DNA of 64,000 bases from Lysinibacillus_B sp036662795 (lineage in GTDB: Bacteria > Bacillota > Bacilli > Bacillales_A > Planococcaceae), in assembly GCF_036662795.1 (NCBI RefSeq), contig NZ_JBAFWZ010000011.1, forward strand, positions 1-64,000, given 5' to 3'. A model generated the notes under the pieces. The model had not been told where the DNA came from and searched no databases. It worked only from the letters and a program-made list of their open reading frames with translations. This document shows, piece by piece, positions 25,386 through 34,370 of this stretch. Position numbers and translations under genes: made by a program. The stretch's first letter is position 1. Every line of letters starts with the position of its first letter.

Positions 25386-26879
25386 TTATTTTGTTTTCGT
25401 AGCAAACGCTGCTAGTGTTCGAACCATGGCACCTGTTGCACCCTTTGGACCTAAATCATATGGAGCTTTTGCTTCTGATGTACCGGCAATGTCTAAGTGT
25501 ATCCACGGTGTATCCTCAGCAAATTCGCCAACAAAGCCGCCTCCAAAAATCATATGACCGTCACGACCTGGTGAGTTGTTTAAGTCAGCCATATCCGATT
25601 TTCGAATACGTTTTTTATCACTTTCCGTTAACGGTAAGCGCCATACGAATTCGCCCGTTTCTATCGTCGCCTCCATAAAGCTTTCGAAAAATTCCTCGTT
25701 ATTTGTTAGCGCACCTGTTTTATCCATGCCGAGTGCAATAATAACGCCACCAGTTAGTGTTGCTACGTCGATTAAGTAGTTCGCACCTTGCTGCTTTGCA
25801 TACGAAACAGCATCCCCTAATACTAGACGGCCTTCAGCATCTGTATTTAATACTTCCACTGTTTTCCCGCTATAAGTAGTAATGACGTCATCTGGCTTAA
25901 AGGCAGTTCCTGATACCATATTGTCTGTTGCCCCAATAACGGCTACTACATTTCGTTTTGGACGCGTTTCGCCGATAATTTTCATCGCGCCAAGCACCGC
26001 TGCAGCACCACCCATATCGCCCTTCATTCCGACCATACCTTCACGAGGCTTTAATGAGTAACCGCCTGTATCATAGGTAACGCCTTTACCGACAAAAGCA
26101 AGTACATCTTCCCATTTGTCCTTCGCTTGATATTTTAATGTAATCAGCCGTGGTTCTTCTGAAGAGCCTTGATTTACGCTTAATATGCCGCCCATGCCTA
26201 ATTCCTCAAGCTGTGCCTTATTTAGAATCTCTACTTCGAAGTCATATTCCTTCGCTAGCTCCACTGCATAATTTGCAAGATCTGTTGGTGTAAGCATATT
26301 CGGTGGTAAATTGACTAAATTACGTGCTTCATTTACGGCCTCGGCATAAATTTGACCAACTTCAAAGCTCTCTACAGCCTCTTCTAGATTCCCTTTTGTT
26401 ATAAGCTCTATACGATCGAGATATGTGTCCACTTCATTAGAAGTTGTTTTATAATGCGGTACTTTATAAAAGCCCATTGGAATGCCTTCCCCTGCAAGGA
26501 ATGCCACATCCACTTCCTCTATTGTCGGTGAAACAAAAGAGTCTAACCAAACAGCGAAATCATTCACCTTTAGCGCCTTTAGCTCTTTGCCAACTAAACC
26601 AAACGCTTCTCGAAGATTTTCTTCTGTTAGTGTTTTCCCTTCGCCTAAACCGACAAATAAAATACGTTTAATATTGCTGTTTGTAGCAACAGGCATTTTC
26701 GTTATTTTTTTTCGATCAGAGCTAATTTCTCCAGCACGAATCCACGCTTCTAATGTTTCCCCAAAAAACGGGCTAAATTCGCTCCAGTTTTTCATTTGCT
26801 CACGATGCTTTCCAACACCAATAATAATTGTTTCTGCTGTGACAGATTGAAATGTTTGTTTTCCAGCTACAATACTCAT
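25386..26879 (-). CDS. pepA: Leucyl aminopeptidase (M17)
   Basis: 497-residue cytosolic aminopeptidase of family M17 that removes N-terminal Leu and other residues using two metal ions. The C-terminal catalytic domain shows FVGKGVTYDTGGYSLKPR (about 263-280), MKGDMGGAAAVLGAM, and the signature NTDAEGRL near 344-351. The N-terminal domain (about 1-170) is the hexamer-forming part. It matches B. subtilis yuiE in position next to yuiF. ATG has TAGGAGG upstream. Confidence 0.95.
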   Translation of the reverse strand: MSIVAGKQTFQSVTAETIIIGVGKHREQMKNWSEFSPFFGETLEAWIRAGEISSDRKKITKMPVATNSNIKRILFVGLGEGKTLTEENLREAFGLVGKELKALKVNDFAVWLDSFVSPTIEEVDVAFLAGEGIPMGFYKVPHYKTTSNEVDTYLDRIELITKGNLEEAVESFEVGQIYAEAVNEARNLVNLPPNMLTPTDLANYAVELAKEYDFEVEILNKAQLEELGMGGILSVNQGSSEEPRLITLKYQAKDKWEDVLAFVGKGVTYDTGGYSLKPREGMVGMKGDMGGAAAVLGAMKIIGETRPKRNVVAVIGATDNMVSGTAFKPDDVITTYSGKTVEVLNTDAEGRLVLGDAVSYAKQQGANYLIDVATLTGGVIIALGMDKTGALTNNEEFFESFMEATIETGEFVWRLPLTESDKKRIRKSDMADLNNSPGRDGHMIFGGGFVGEFAEDTPWIHLDIAGTSEAKAPYDLGPKGATGAMVRTLAAFATKTK

Positions 26880-26951
26880 AAGAATAGCCTCCTAAAATTC
26901 ATTCCTCTTCATTATAACTCTTTTCGGATATTTCGGTAACCGAAAAAAAGA

Positions 26952-26969
26952 GGCGTCTATTAAGACACC
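26952..26969 (-). terminator. Terminator of cstA
   Basis: GGTGTCT and AGACGCC (minus strand) around TAAT, followed by TCTTTTTTT. Confidence 0.75.
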
Positions 26970-26982
26970 CCCCTTAGATTTT

Positions 26983-28434
26983 TTATGGATTTGTTTTATA
27001 ATGCGATACATCCTCGTCGAGTAAGAAGTCTGTTCCACGAACACTAACAGCTCGCATTGCAAACGCTACAATCACAATTAGTGTTAACACTATACCGCCG
27101 ATGTATGCCACATTTAAAGGTAAGTTAAACCCAATTTTCTCATATAAAATGTAAACGAATACATTATAGGTCATGAATGTCGCTGGAATCGACGCAATCC
27201 AGTGGTTTTTCTTCGCGATGATTAAATACATCGCTCCAACCCACAGTGCGATAACGGCAGTTGTTTGGTTTGCCCACGAGAAATAACGCCATAAAATATT
27301 AAAGTCAATTTGTGTTAGTCCGTAAGAAATGACAAACATAGGAATCGCTATCCATAGACGACTAAGGATTTTCCCCTGACCTAACTTCAAGTAATCTGCA
27401 ATTATCATTCGAGCTGCTCGGAATGCTGTATCGCCTGATGTAATCGGTAAAACAATAACACCTAGTATAGCTAATGTGCCACCAACAGCACCTAACATTA
27501 GTATAGACGCCTCTGAAACAACACCTGCTGTTCCAATTACTGCTAACTTTTCATTTAAACCACCATAGCCACTGAATAGGCTCATCGCAGCTGCTGCCCA
27601 GATCATGGCAATAATCCCTTCTGCAATCATCATACCGTAAAAAATCTTACGCCCCTGTGATTCTTTTTGGGTTGTTCGTGAAATGATTGGTGATTGTGTT
27701 GCATGGAATCCTGATAAGGCACCACAAGTAATCGTAAAGAATAGCATTGGGAAAATTGGTAATGCCGCTGGGTGCATATTTTGTAGAGTTAGTTCAGGAA
27801 TTGGTGCACCTGTTACTAACATCATAACCCCAATGCCAGCAGCAGAAATTAATAGTAATGCTCCGAAGAACGGATAAATACGTCCAATAATTTTATCTAC
27901 AGGAAGTAATGTAGCTAAAATATAATACGCAAAAATGACAAAGGTAATAAGCGTTATGCTCACTTTTGCATCCATTAAATTGTGTAGCAGGAGAGCAGGA
28001 GATGAAACAAATACCGTTCCTACTAATACTAATAATAATAGGGCAAATGCATTTACAACATGCTTCATATACTTACCTAAAAATTTCGTTGCTAGTTGAG
28101 GTAAATGAGCACCACGATTTCGAATGGAAATCATTCCTGTTAAATAATCATGAACTGCACCGGCAAAGATACAGCCGATCACAATCCACACAAATGCCAC
28201 AGGACCATATAATGCCCCCATAATCGGACCAAATACCGGTCCTACTCCAGCGATGTTTAATAACTGAATAAGTGAATTTTTCGGTGTAGACATCGGTACA
28301 TAATCAACACCGTCCCCATTAACATAAGCAGGTGTTGGTCTTGACTCTTGTTTGCCAAAAACCTTTTCTACAAATTTTCCATACGTAAAATAACCAATTA
28401 TAAGTGCAACAATACAAACTAAAAATGTGATCAT
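26983..28434 (-). CDS. cstA: Carbon starvation protein CstA family permease (short form)
   Basis: 483 residues and about 13 membrane helices; family members import peptides or pyruvate under carbon starvation. Signatures are FGPIMGALYGPVAFVWIVIG (about 68-87), HDYLTGMISIRNRGAHLP, LSGFHATQSPIISRTTQ (about 240-256) and ITSGDTAFRAARMIIAD. It is shorter than E. coli CstA (about 700), as in many Firmicutes. ATG follows GGAGGGGAAAGC. Substrate uncertain between peptides and pyruvate. Confidence 0.9.
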   Translation of the reverse strand: MITFLVCIVALIIGYFTYGKFVEKVFGKQESRPTPAYVNGDGVDYVPMSTPKNSLIQLLNIAGVGPVFGPIMGALYGPVAFVWIVIGCIFAGAVHDYLTGMISIRNRGAHLPQLATKFLGKYMKHVVNAFALLLLVLVGTVFVSSPALLLHNLMDAKVSITLITFVIFAYYILATLLPVDKIIGRIYPFFGALLLISAAGIGVMMLVTGAPIPELTLQNMHPAALPIFPMLFFTITCGALSGFHATQSPIISRTTQKESQGRKIFYGMMIAEGIIAMIWAAAAMSLFSGYGGLNEKLAVIGTAGVVSEASILMLGAVGGTLAILGVIVLPITSGDTAFRAARMIIADYLKLGQGKILSRLWIAIPMFVISYGLTQIDFNILWRYFSWANQTTAVIALWVGAMYLIIAKKNHWIASIPATFMTYNVFVYILYEKIGFNLPLNVAYIGGIVLTLIVIVAFAMRAVSVRGTDFLLDEDVSHYKTNP

Positions 28435-28660
28435 GCTTTCCCCTCCATCCTTTGCTTCAAGGTTTACACTACGAATATAGTATAAACCTTTAATATTCTA
28501 TGTTTAGAATCTATTAAATATGCAAAAGAAAAAAGGTTCATCACCTAAAGTCGAGATTGTTATATATCACCGCACACTGCACTTCTCGTGGTAGCATCAT
28601 CATGTCACCATCCTAGTCGCAAATGGATCGTCTAAAAATGTCTTTTCAGACGGTCCTTTT
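28435..28660. other. Intergenic region upstream of cstA with an orphan plus-strand hairpin
   Basis: No gene. A hairpin at 28625-28656 (GGATCGTCT...AGACGGTCC) is followed by TTTTATT on the plus strand, a terminator shape with no annotated plus-strand gene before it. The cstA promoter must lie in here, but I could not choose a convincing one. Confidence 0.4.
28625..28656 (+). terminator. Orphan terminator-like hairpin
   Basis: GGATCGTCTAAAA and TTTTCAGACGGTCC pair around TGTC, followed by TTTTATT. No upstream gene on this strand explains it. Confidence 0.55.
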
Positions 28661-28671
28661 ATTGGATTAGA

Positions 28672-28800
28672 GTGGAGCCAGCTTGAGTGCATCTGTCTCC
28701 TACGCCTTTGTGAACAACATCGTGTAGCCCACGCTTCGTTTTCGCTACACAAAACATCTGTTGTCCGCTGACGCTGGTGGAAATCAACTCCAAGTTATGG
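28672..28800 (+). repeat. Dispersed intergenic repeat, family A, short copy
   Basis: It begins GTGGAGCCAGCTTGAGTGCA and ends CTCCAAGTTATGG, matching both ends of the 5601-5918 copy in inverted orientation. The inner ACACAAAACATCTGTTG is also shared. It lacks the GTCACA-TGTGAC modules, so it looks like a deletion form or the ancestral short form. Confidence 0.7.
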
Positions 28801-28816
28801 TGATGAGAAAGAAAAA

Positions 28817-28839
28817 ACATGCATCTAATAGATGCATGT
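28817..28839 (-). terminator. Terminator of yuiB
   Basis: ACATGCATCT and AGATGCATGT form a 10-bp stem with a 3-base loop; minus strand continues TTTTTTC. It touches the yuiB stop codon. Confidence 0.8.
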
Positions 28840-29183
28840 TAAAACATTCTGTATCCTGCTTTACGTAAATAAATCATAACAATACCTGCAACAATCGCTC
28901 CACCAAAGCCTCCTGATAAAATTAATATATCAACAATTTGCAATGCTTGTAGCTTGTCCATTAATGCAGGAAATGCTGTCCCTGGCTTGAAAATATAATC
29001 AAGAAAAGAAACGTCATCTACGATAAATACTACAACAATCGGATATACAATCGCCATCAGCCACGTCATACGGAGTAACATGTTTAGTAAAAATCCGATA
29101 CCAAAAAACATAACAAAAAATAGTACGACTGAAATAATTAATTGAACTAAAGAAACAGATTCCATCCTATGTAAACCCTCCAA
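28839..29183 (-). CDS. yuiB: YuiB-like small membrane protein
   Basis: 114 residues with three membrane helices (about 8-30, 37-54 and 85-107). The pattern FFGIGFLLNMLLRMTWLMAI (about 22-41) fits the YuiB family, whose function is unknown. It lies between cstA and yumB, as yuiB lies near yumB in B. subtilis. Two nearby starts exist; ATG at 29183 and ATG at 29168 both have ribosome sites (GAGGG..; AGGATGGAATC). Confidence 0.75.
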   Translation of the reverse strand: MEGLHRMESVSLVQLIISVVLFFVMFFGIGFLLNMLLRMTWLMAIVYPIVVVFIVDDVSFLDYIFKPGTAFPALMDKLQALQIVDILILSGGFGGAIVAGIVMIYLRKAGYRMF

Positions 29184-29316
29184 TTTTCCTCTAATTAGTG
29201 TACATGATTAATAGAGGGCTTTCAATCGAAATACTCTGATCTTCATGAAACAGACAAAGTAGTAGCGTGAAAAATAGTTTCTGATTGCACGATTTTCTAG
29301 AACGCTAGTGAGATTT

Positions 29317-29814
29317 TTACTTATTGAAAAAAAAGTTATATTTCGTATACCCAAAAATATCACCAGGATTGATACCTTCAATTTTATTTAACATGTAGTG
29401 TTCTACATGGTATTGTGCCATTTCTACAATCATTACAGAAGATCGTTCATCGACCGCAAGATCTTTCGGGTGAATCCATCTTGCCTCTAGAATTTCCCTT
29501 TCCTCGATGACAATTTCCTGCGCGTACTCTACCATATGGCAATAAAAAATCGCCATATTATCGCTTATCTCCTCACGAATTACTCCAGTTCTAAAACCAA
29601 TCAATCCATGAACAACGCAATCTATCCCTGTTTCTTCCTTCACTTCCCTAATTGCCCCTTCATCTATTGTTTCGCCTTCGTCAACGAAACCAGCTGGAAG
29701 AGACCAGCGCCCCTTTAAGCCACCGTATGACTTCTTAACAACTAGCCATTCTCCACTTTGATTTTCTACTACAGCACTAACCCCTAACCAAACTTTCCCT
29801 CTATCTTTTTTCAT
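29317..29814 (-). CDS. Nudix hydrolase
   Basis: About 165 residues. The Nudix box is complete: G-V-D-E-G-E at 41-46 region (GFVDEGETIDEGAIRE) then VKEETGID, giving the GX5EX7REUXEEXGU Mg2+-binding helix. It probably hydrolyses a nucleoside diphosphate derivative in the cytosol; substrate not predictable. ATG at 29814 (MKKDRGK) is preceded by AAAGGATTGAGG; ATG at 29835 is an alternative with a weaker site. Monocistronic. Confidence 0.88.
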   Translation of the reverse strand: MKKDRGKVWLGVSAVVENQSGEWLVVKKSYGGLKGRWSLPAGFVDEGETIDEGAIREVKEETGIDCVVHGLIGFRTGVIREEISDNMAIFYCHMVEYAQEIVIEEREILEARWIHPKDLAVDERSSVMIVEMAQYHVEHYMLNKIEGINPGDIFGYTKYNFFFNK

Positions 29815-29891
29815 TTTCCTCAATCCTTTATACATATTCTCCCTTTATTATATCGAGTAACACGAATAGAAAAAACTGTTATATTTTAAGA

Positions 29892-29968
29892 ACAGCGCAA
29901 GCACCCCGTTTAGCCCCGAGAAGCGCTGGAGCTAGACAATGCTCACCCCCAAAAATTTATACTTTCTA
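29892..29968 (+). repeat. Dispersed intergenic repeat, family B, shortest copy
   Basis: AGCGCAAGCACCCCGTTTAG, then CCCCGAGAAGCGCTGGAGCT and AGACA, ending AATTTATACTTTCTA. It has both ends of the family but lacks the central half with GAGGGGCTGGGCGC, as if deleted between CCCCGA and CGCTGGA. Confidence 0.65.
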
Positions 29969-29978
29969 AATCAAAAAA

Positions 29979-30009
29979 ACAGACAAAGTCACATTTGACC
30001 TTGTCTGTT
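29979..30009 (-). terminator. Terminator of yumB
   Basis: ACAGACAAAGTC and GAC.TTGTCTGT form the stem around ACATTT, with seven A on the left that become a U-tail on the minus strand. Confidence 0.85.
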
Positions 30010-30023
30010 GTTTATTACTTGAA

Positions 30024-31235
30024 TTAGATAAATTTAAATTTACCTTTTTTCACTGTTAAGCCTACACCGCCTACTAGGAATAGGGCACGGTTGTCTACAA
30101 CTTTCTTCAGAGCAGAAGCTGTTTTACCTGTAAATTTACGACCCATAGCAGCGCCAATTGCATCATCATGACCTAGTGAACATACAGCACCCTTGTCATC
30201 ATAAACAAATGTTTCTGTATCTTCGCCTTTCATTAGGTGTTTAATGTTTTTGGCAATGTTCACTGCTTGTTGCATTGCGATTTGTGCTGTTGGTGGGTAT
30301 GGACGTCCTGCTTCTTCGTTAAGAAGGAATGCACAGTCACCTACTACGAATACATCGTCAAAGCCAGGAGCACGCATATCTTTACGTACTGCAATACGTG
30401 CACGGTTTGATTCGATACCAGATGTTTCTACTAACTTGTTACCACGTACGCCAGCTGCCCAAATAACCGTACCTGCTTTAATGAATTCGAACTCGTCTTC
30501 ACCTTTTTTAATTTTTACGCCTTCTTCAGTTGCTTCAACAACAGGCGTACCGATTGAGAACTCAATACCTTTTTTAGATAGTGAAGTTTTTGCATATTCT
30601 ACTAGTTGAGGATCGAAGCCTGGTAATACCATTGGTGCCGCTTCTACACATAGCACACGAACCTTTTCTTGTGGAATATCAAATTCTTTACATAGCTCAG
30701 GAATACGGTTTCCAAGCTCCCCTAAAAGCTCGATACCTGTGAAGCCTGCACCACCAACTACAATTGTTAATTTGCTATCATCTTTTTCTTCATCTAATGA
30801 CCAAGAAGCAAATTGATATTCAATATGCTCACGAATTTGTCGTGCTGCATTTAAGTTTGGTAATGAAAGGGCATATTTATCTAGACCAGGGATACCAAAT
30901 GTTTCACCTTCGAAACCAAGACCAAATACTAAATAATCGTAAGTGAATTCGCCTGCCGATGTTTCAACTTTACGCGCATTTACATCTACATTTTCCACTG
31001 TAGCTTGTACAAATTTTACGTTGTTGTTAATTACACTTGAAATTGGATAACGTGCTGCTTCTGGTGAAATCGTACCAGCACTCACTTCATGTAACCAAGT
31101 TGTTTCATAATGGTAGTCATTTTTATTTATTAAAATGATTTCGGCTTCTTCACTGCTTACTAATTTCTGTAGGTTAACTACTGTAGTTAATCCACCGTAT
31201 CCAGCGCCTAACACTAAAATAGTCGGTCTTTTCAC
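30024..31235 (-). CDS. yumB: Type II NADH dehydrogenase YumB
   Basis: 403-residue FAD flavoprotein of the NDH-2 family, which passes electrons from NADH to menaquinone at the inner face of the membrane without pumping protons. FAD-binding GAGYGG is at 11-16, the NADH-binding Rossmann motif VVGGAGFTGIE near 157-167, and the second FAD segment VFVVGDCAF near 296. The C-terminus is amphipathic (VGGVGLTVKKGKFKF), fitting peripheral membrane attachment. The start is GTG after AAAGGGG. No Rex-type operator was seen upstream, unlike yutJ. Confidence 0.92.
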   Translation of the reverse strand: MKRPTILVLGAGYGGLTTVVNLQKLVSSEEAEIILINKNDYHYETTWLHEVSAGTISPEAARYPISSVINNNVKFVQATVENVDVNARKVETSAGEFTYDYLVFGLGFEGETFGIPGLDKYALSLPNLNAARQIREHIEYQFASWSLDEEKDDSKLTIVVGGAGFTGIELLGELGNRIPELCKEFDIPQEKVRVLCVEAAPMVLPGFDPQLVEYAKTSLSKKGIEFSIGTPVVEATEEGVKIKKGEDEFEFIKAGTVIWAAGVRGNKLVETSGIESNRARIAVRKDMRAPGFDDVFVVGDCAFLLNEEAGRPYPPTAQIAMQQAVNIAKNIKHLMKGEDTETFVYDDKGAVCSLGHDDAIGAAMGRKFTGKTASALKKVVDNRALFLVGGVGLTVKKGKFKFI

Positions 31236-31561
31236 TTAAATCAAAACCCCTTTAATTTTATTGTACTAGCGATAAGAAACAAAAAAGAAGTACATAGAAT
31301 ACTTCAGTAGTTTGTTACGCTAGGTCGACATATTTTCGACATAGATTATCACATACTATATTAGCCCTTTTGCCTCGAATTTTCAATACATTAATGCTCT
31401 CATGTAGAAAAATGGTTAATAAAAGGCGTTAACGAGTGAGAAACATATATAATTTAGAAAAAGTACTCAAATTATAGTATATAATAATGCTCATCTCAAC
31501 TTAAAAAGAAGGTGAGATGAGCTGTTTTATTGTGAGAATATTCATTACATTTCATTAAAAA
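31236..31561. other. Intergenic region between yumB and the EAL-like gene
   Basis: No gene. It holds a bidirectional hairpin at 31489-31522; the yumB promoter is expected in the right-hand part of 31240-31480 but no hexamer pair was convincing. Confidence 0.4.
31489..31522. terminator. Hairpin with U-tail on the plus strand
   Basis: GCTCATCTCAAC and GGTGAGATGAGC form a stem with one mismatch, followed by TGTTTTATT. No plus-strand gene precedes it; it may insulate yumB from read-through. Confidence 0.55.
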
Positions 31562-31595
31562 CGAGCTAGCTTGAAATAATGTTCAAGTTAGCTCG
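31562..31595 (-). terminator. Terminator of the EAL-like gene
   Basis: CGAGCTAGCTTGAA and TTCAAGTTAGCTCG form a 14-bp stem (one wobble) around a short loop; minus strand continues TTTTTAATG. Confidence 0.9.
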
Positions 31596-31601
31596 GTAAG
31601 A

Positions 31602-32807
31602 TTAATTTACAATATTGTGTTCGTATAAATAACTATAGGAAATATCGATGAATAAATACTCGTTATTTGGCAGGGCCAATGATAATGTGCGAGTTAGCTC
31701 ACCTGTTTCTATATCGCTATAGGCATTCGATAGCTCCACAAGATGATCCTGTCGCATCTTTAGTAAATTTTCAAGGAAGTATGGCCGCCAGCTCCAATTT
31801 TTTTGTAGCGCCTCTTGCTGAATAACCCAAGCTTCGTCCCTCCACATAATGTTTGGCGTTGTTTGGAATCCTTCTCCATTACAAATATATAGTCGGAATG
31901 CAAATGGCTGGAGCTTTTTTGCTAAAGAGACAAGCTTTTCGACATGGCTACTTGTAGGCCCAACCTCTTCAACATTTGTATAGACTTCCCTTTCTAACGT
32001 TTTAATTGCCTGGTATCGCTGCTTGACCAGCTTTTTCTCCGTTGCAATAAACTGCTCACATTCATCACGGAAACGGGACTTTAATGTATCGCGTGGAATA
32101 AACGTTTTGGAAGGCTTCTCTAAATAGGCCCCTTTATAATAACGGGCTCCATTTTTCCAGCCATGCTGTAATTGATAGACTGTATCTACATCACTTACCA
32201 TCAAGGAGGCCCCGATTTTTAGTGCAAGCGTTCTAAGGGTAGTAAATACATGGTTTTGAGCACCCCAATTATGATAATTAAGCTGCCGAACGTTTATTAT
32301 TAACACACTCGGCTCTAATAATAAAATGGAATTTAGCTGACTATGTGATGCTATATTATTTAATGCGACCTTTACACCGTATGTTTTCATGTATTTGACT
32401 ACGTGGTGTAATTGCATAATATCCCCTTTATAACAATGCTCATTCATCACAAGGGTAAGCTGCTCCATGTGATTTTCCGCTACTAACTCCTTTAACAGAG
32501 CAAAATAGCTTTCACCATAATCAATCATCAATAAATTAGGATTACATGGAATATAAAGTTCTACATCCAGTAACTCCTGCTTTGCTATCACAATGGATTG
32601 ACGTATGATGAGCCTCTCCACCTCAGCACGAATATCCTCTGGCACCTCTTCATTATACGTAAAATCCTCCAAGTCAAAAGTCGACGTTTGATCTGCAATC
32701 CTTCCGACAACTTTATAAGCAACAATGCTATGCTCATCACCACTATAAATAGGCTCGAATAAAATTTCTATAGTATCTAATTTATCTAACACATGTAATA
32801 CGTCCAC
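31602..32807 (-). CDS. Degenerate EAL-domain protein with YkuI-like C-terminal sensor domain
   Basis: 401 residues. N-terminal EAL-fold region (about 1-245), then a linker helix and a PAS-like domain (about 290-395) ending in SYSYLYEHN, as in YkuI, a c-di-GMP-binding protein of B. subtilis. Every hallmark position of an active phosphodiesterase is altered: the EAL-motif Glu is K32 (AYKVVGR), the ExxE first Glu is V120 (LVMNEH), the DDFG aspartates are N150-N151 (ALNNIA), and the KxD pair is I170 and N172. It should be inactive and may be a ligand sensor or scaffold. The start is GTG at 32807, ten bases after AGGAGG; an upstream ATG at 32876 has no site. Confidence 0.85.
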   Translation of the reverse strand: MDVLHVLDKLDTIEILFEPIYSGDEHSIVAYKVVGRIADQTSTFDLEDFTYNEEVPEDIRAEVERLIIRQSIVIAKQELLDVELYIPCNPNLLMIDYGESYFALLKELVAENHMEQLTLVMNEHCYKGDIMQLHHVVKYMKTYGVKVALNNIASHSQLNSILLLEPSVLIINVRQLNYHNWGAQNHVFTTLRTLALKIGASLMVSDVDTVYQLQHGWKNGARYYKGAYLEKPSKTFIPRDTLKSRFRDECEQFIATEKKLVKQRYQAIKTLEREVYTNVEEVGPTSSHVEKLVSLAKKLQPFAFRLYICNGEGFQTTPNIMWRDEAWVIQQEALQKNWSWRPYFLENLLKMRQDHLVELSNAYSDIETGELTRTLSLALPNNEYLFIDISYSYLYEHNIVN

Positions 32808-32976
32808 GAGTTTCAAACCTCCTAATGCCAACCTGCACTTATCATAAAACAAATTTTTACTAAATTCAAAACGCAAATTTATATCAAAGTAACATTATAG
32901 GTTTTATTCATAAAAAAGAACATACTATTAGTAATATAGTATGTTCAAAGGAAGGAACCGTTGACTCCTGCTTTTA

Positions 32977-33306
32977 TTAATCGTGCGACTTGTAGCCTAA
33001 ATTTTCAAGCGCAGTAAAGACCGGTTTAATCTGAACGTAGCCTTCACCGACAACTTCATCGTTAATTAATACCAGTGGATAAAAAAACTCATCGTCCGCA
33101 ATGCGAGTTGCATAATCGATATCACGTTCGTTTACTAATGGCGCTTCGATATCAATATAGCGTATTTCAAATGGTTGGTCTGGAAATTTTCGATCGATTG
33201 CTGCTTGCAGCCATTCGTATGTATCCTTTGATGATGGAGCATTTACACAGCTAGCACAAATTACGTTAGCTCCGTACACTTCAACTATTGCCTTAGATTG
33301 ACCCAT
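32977..33306 (-). CDS. yuzD: YuzD (DUF1462) thioredoxin-like protein
   Basis: 109 residues with CASC at 17-20 after a hydrophobic strand, the thioredoxin-fold placement of a redox or metal-binding CxxC. The body (PFEIRYIDIEAPLVNERD, then FFYPLVLINDEVVGEGYVQI) fits the thioredoxin/NifU-partner pattern of the DUF1462 family. Divergent from yutI, as in B. subtilis. ATG at 33306 follows GGTCGGAAGA; ATG at 33327 is unlikely. Function unknown; a link to Fe-S metabolism is inferred from neighbours. Confidence 0.82.
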   Translation of the reverse strand: MGQSKAIVEVYGANVICASCVNAPSSKDTYEWLQAAIDRKFPDQPFEIRYIDIEAPLVNERDIDYATRIADDEFFYPLVLINDEVVGEGYVQIKPVFTALENLGYKSHD

Positions 33307-33392
33307 TTTTTTCTTCCGACCTTTCATGATTCAATATTGGATTTTTTTGTTTCTTCACATTATAATAACTTTAGTGAAAGGAGTCGAGTGAA

Positions 33393-33629
33393 ATGACAGA
33401 TATTGAACAAAAAGAACAAGTACAAGAAGTTTTAGATAAATTACGCCCATTCCTATTACGCGATGGTGGAGACTGCGAATTAGTCGATATTGAAGACGGC
33501 ATTGTAAAACTACGCTTACTAGGCGCATGCGGAAGCTGCCCGAGTTCTACAATCACATTAAAAGCAGGTATTGAGCGAGCACTATTAGAAGAAGTACCAG
33601 GCATTATTGAAGTAGAGCAAGTTTTCTAA
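33393..33629 (+). CDS. yutI: NifU C-terminal-like Fe-S scaffold/carrier protein YutI
   Basis: 78 residues, the Nfu-type domain only, with the cluster-binding CGSC at 46-49 in the sequence GACGSCPSS. Such proteins carry and transfer [4Fe-4S] clusters in the cytosol after SufBCD/SufU assembly. ATG follows GAAAGGAGTCGAG. It is divergent from yuzD and followed by a strong terminator. sufU and sufB lie at the right end of the window. Confidence 0.93.
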   Translation: MTDIEQKEQVQEVLDKLRPFLLRDGGDCELVDIEDGIVKLRLLGACGSCPSSTITLKAGIERALLEEVPGIIEVEQVF

Positions 33630-33639
33630 TAATCAACTC

Positions 33640-33672
33640 AAAGAGGTATCCGTTTTATGCGGATACCTCTTT
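33640..33672. terminator. Bidirectional terminator between yutI and DUF2225 gene
   Basis: AAAGAGGTATCCG and CGGATACCTCTTT form a perfect 13-bp stem; TTTTA follows on the right, and AACTCAAAG precedes it on the left. Confidence 0.9.
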
Positions 33673-33674
33673 TA

Positions 33675-34370
33675 CTAATCTTGCGTAATAGTCTCTCGCT
33701 CTTGACGAATTAGCTGCCATTGCTCTTTCGCCATTTCTACTAACTTAGCCTCGCCACCTACTCGCTGATTTTCAATAACTCGTGAGAAAAAGCGCGTTGA
33801 ATTCTCATAATCTCCTAATCGACGTGATAACTCAGCAATCATATACATAATGCGAACGCCAGACATTTGAGTACTCGCATAATCCTCTGTAGAAAACGAT
33901 TCCATATACTGGTCACGAGCAATTTGCATAAAGCGCATTTCTTGTCCATCATTTTTTAACGAACGATACAGCCAAGCTAAGCGAAGAGCTAGTCCAGCTT
34001 TAGCTACAAACTTTTCCTTTTTAATATTCGCACATAGTAAAGCGAGCTTATACGCTTGAATTGCCTGAAAAACGGTACGCTCCCCCTTAAAATCATGGTG
34101 TACCCAATTATTTGTTATTTGTTTTTGAATTTCTTCTGCCACACCTGGTGCAAAATATTTAGTAAAATCTTCGGTAAATGAAAAACCACAATGCTCACAT
34201 ACGAAGACATTATAATACATTGCTTGTACATTTCCTTCTGCATACATCGGTTGAAAATCAGTGCCTGTATCTTCTACCTTTACAAATTTTGAACGTACCT
34301 TTAATGTAGGGAAACTTTTTTTACAATGTAAGCAGTCGATTTTTTTTTCGTAAAACGGTGAAATCTCCAT
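33675..34370 (-). CDS. DUF2225 zinc-ribbon/TPR-like protein
   Basis: 231 residues. The N-terminal part has two CxxC knuckles, CLHC (about 14-17) and CEHC (about 58-61), which can bind zinc. The remainder (about 100-225) is a run of helices with TPR-like character (AYKLALLCANIKKEKFVAKA, GDYENSTRFFSRVIENQ). DUF2225 proteins are common in Firmicutes and unstudied as far as I know. No signal or membrane segment. It is divergent from yutM. ATG sits after GGGATGAAATATA. Confidence 0.82.
   Translation of the reverse strand: MEISPFYEKKIDCLHCKKSFPTLKVRSKFVKVEDTGTDFQPMYAEGNVQAMYYNVFVCEHCGFSFTEDFTKYFAPGVAEEIQKQITNNWVHHDFKGERTVFQAIQAYKLALLCANIKKEKFVAKAGLALRLAWLYRSLKNDGQEMRFMQIARDQYMESFSTEDYASTQMSGVRIMYMIAELSRRLGDYENSTRFFSRVIENQRVGGEAKLVEMAKEQWQLIRQERETITQD

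Noticed and set aside
31489..31522. Small RNA gene ending at this hairpin
   Set aside because: No promoter-like sequence was seen on the plus strand before it; more simply an insulator between units.
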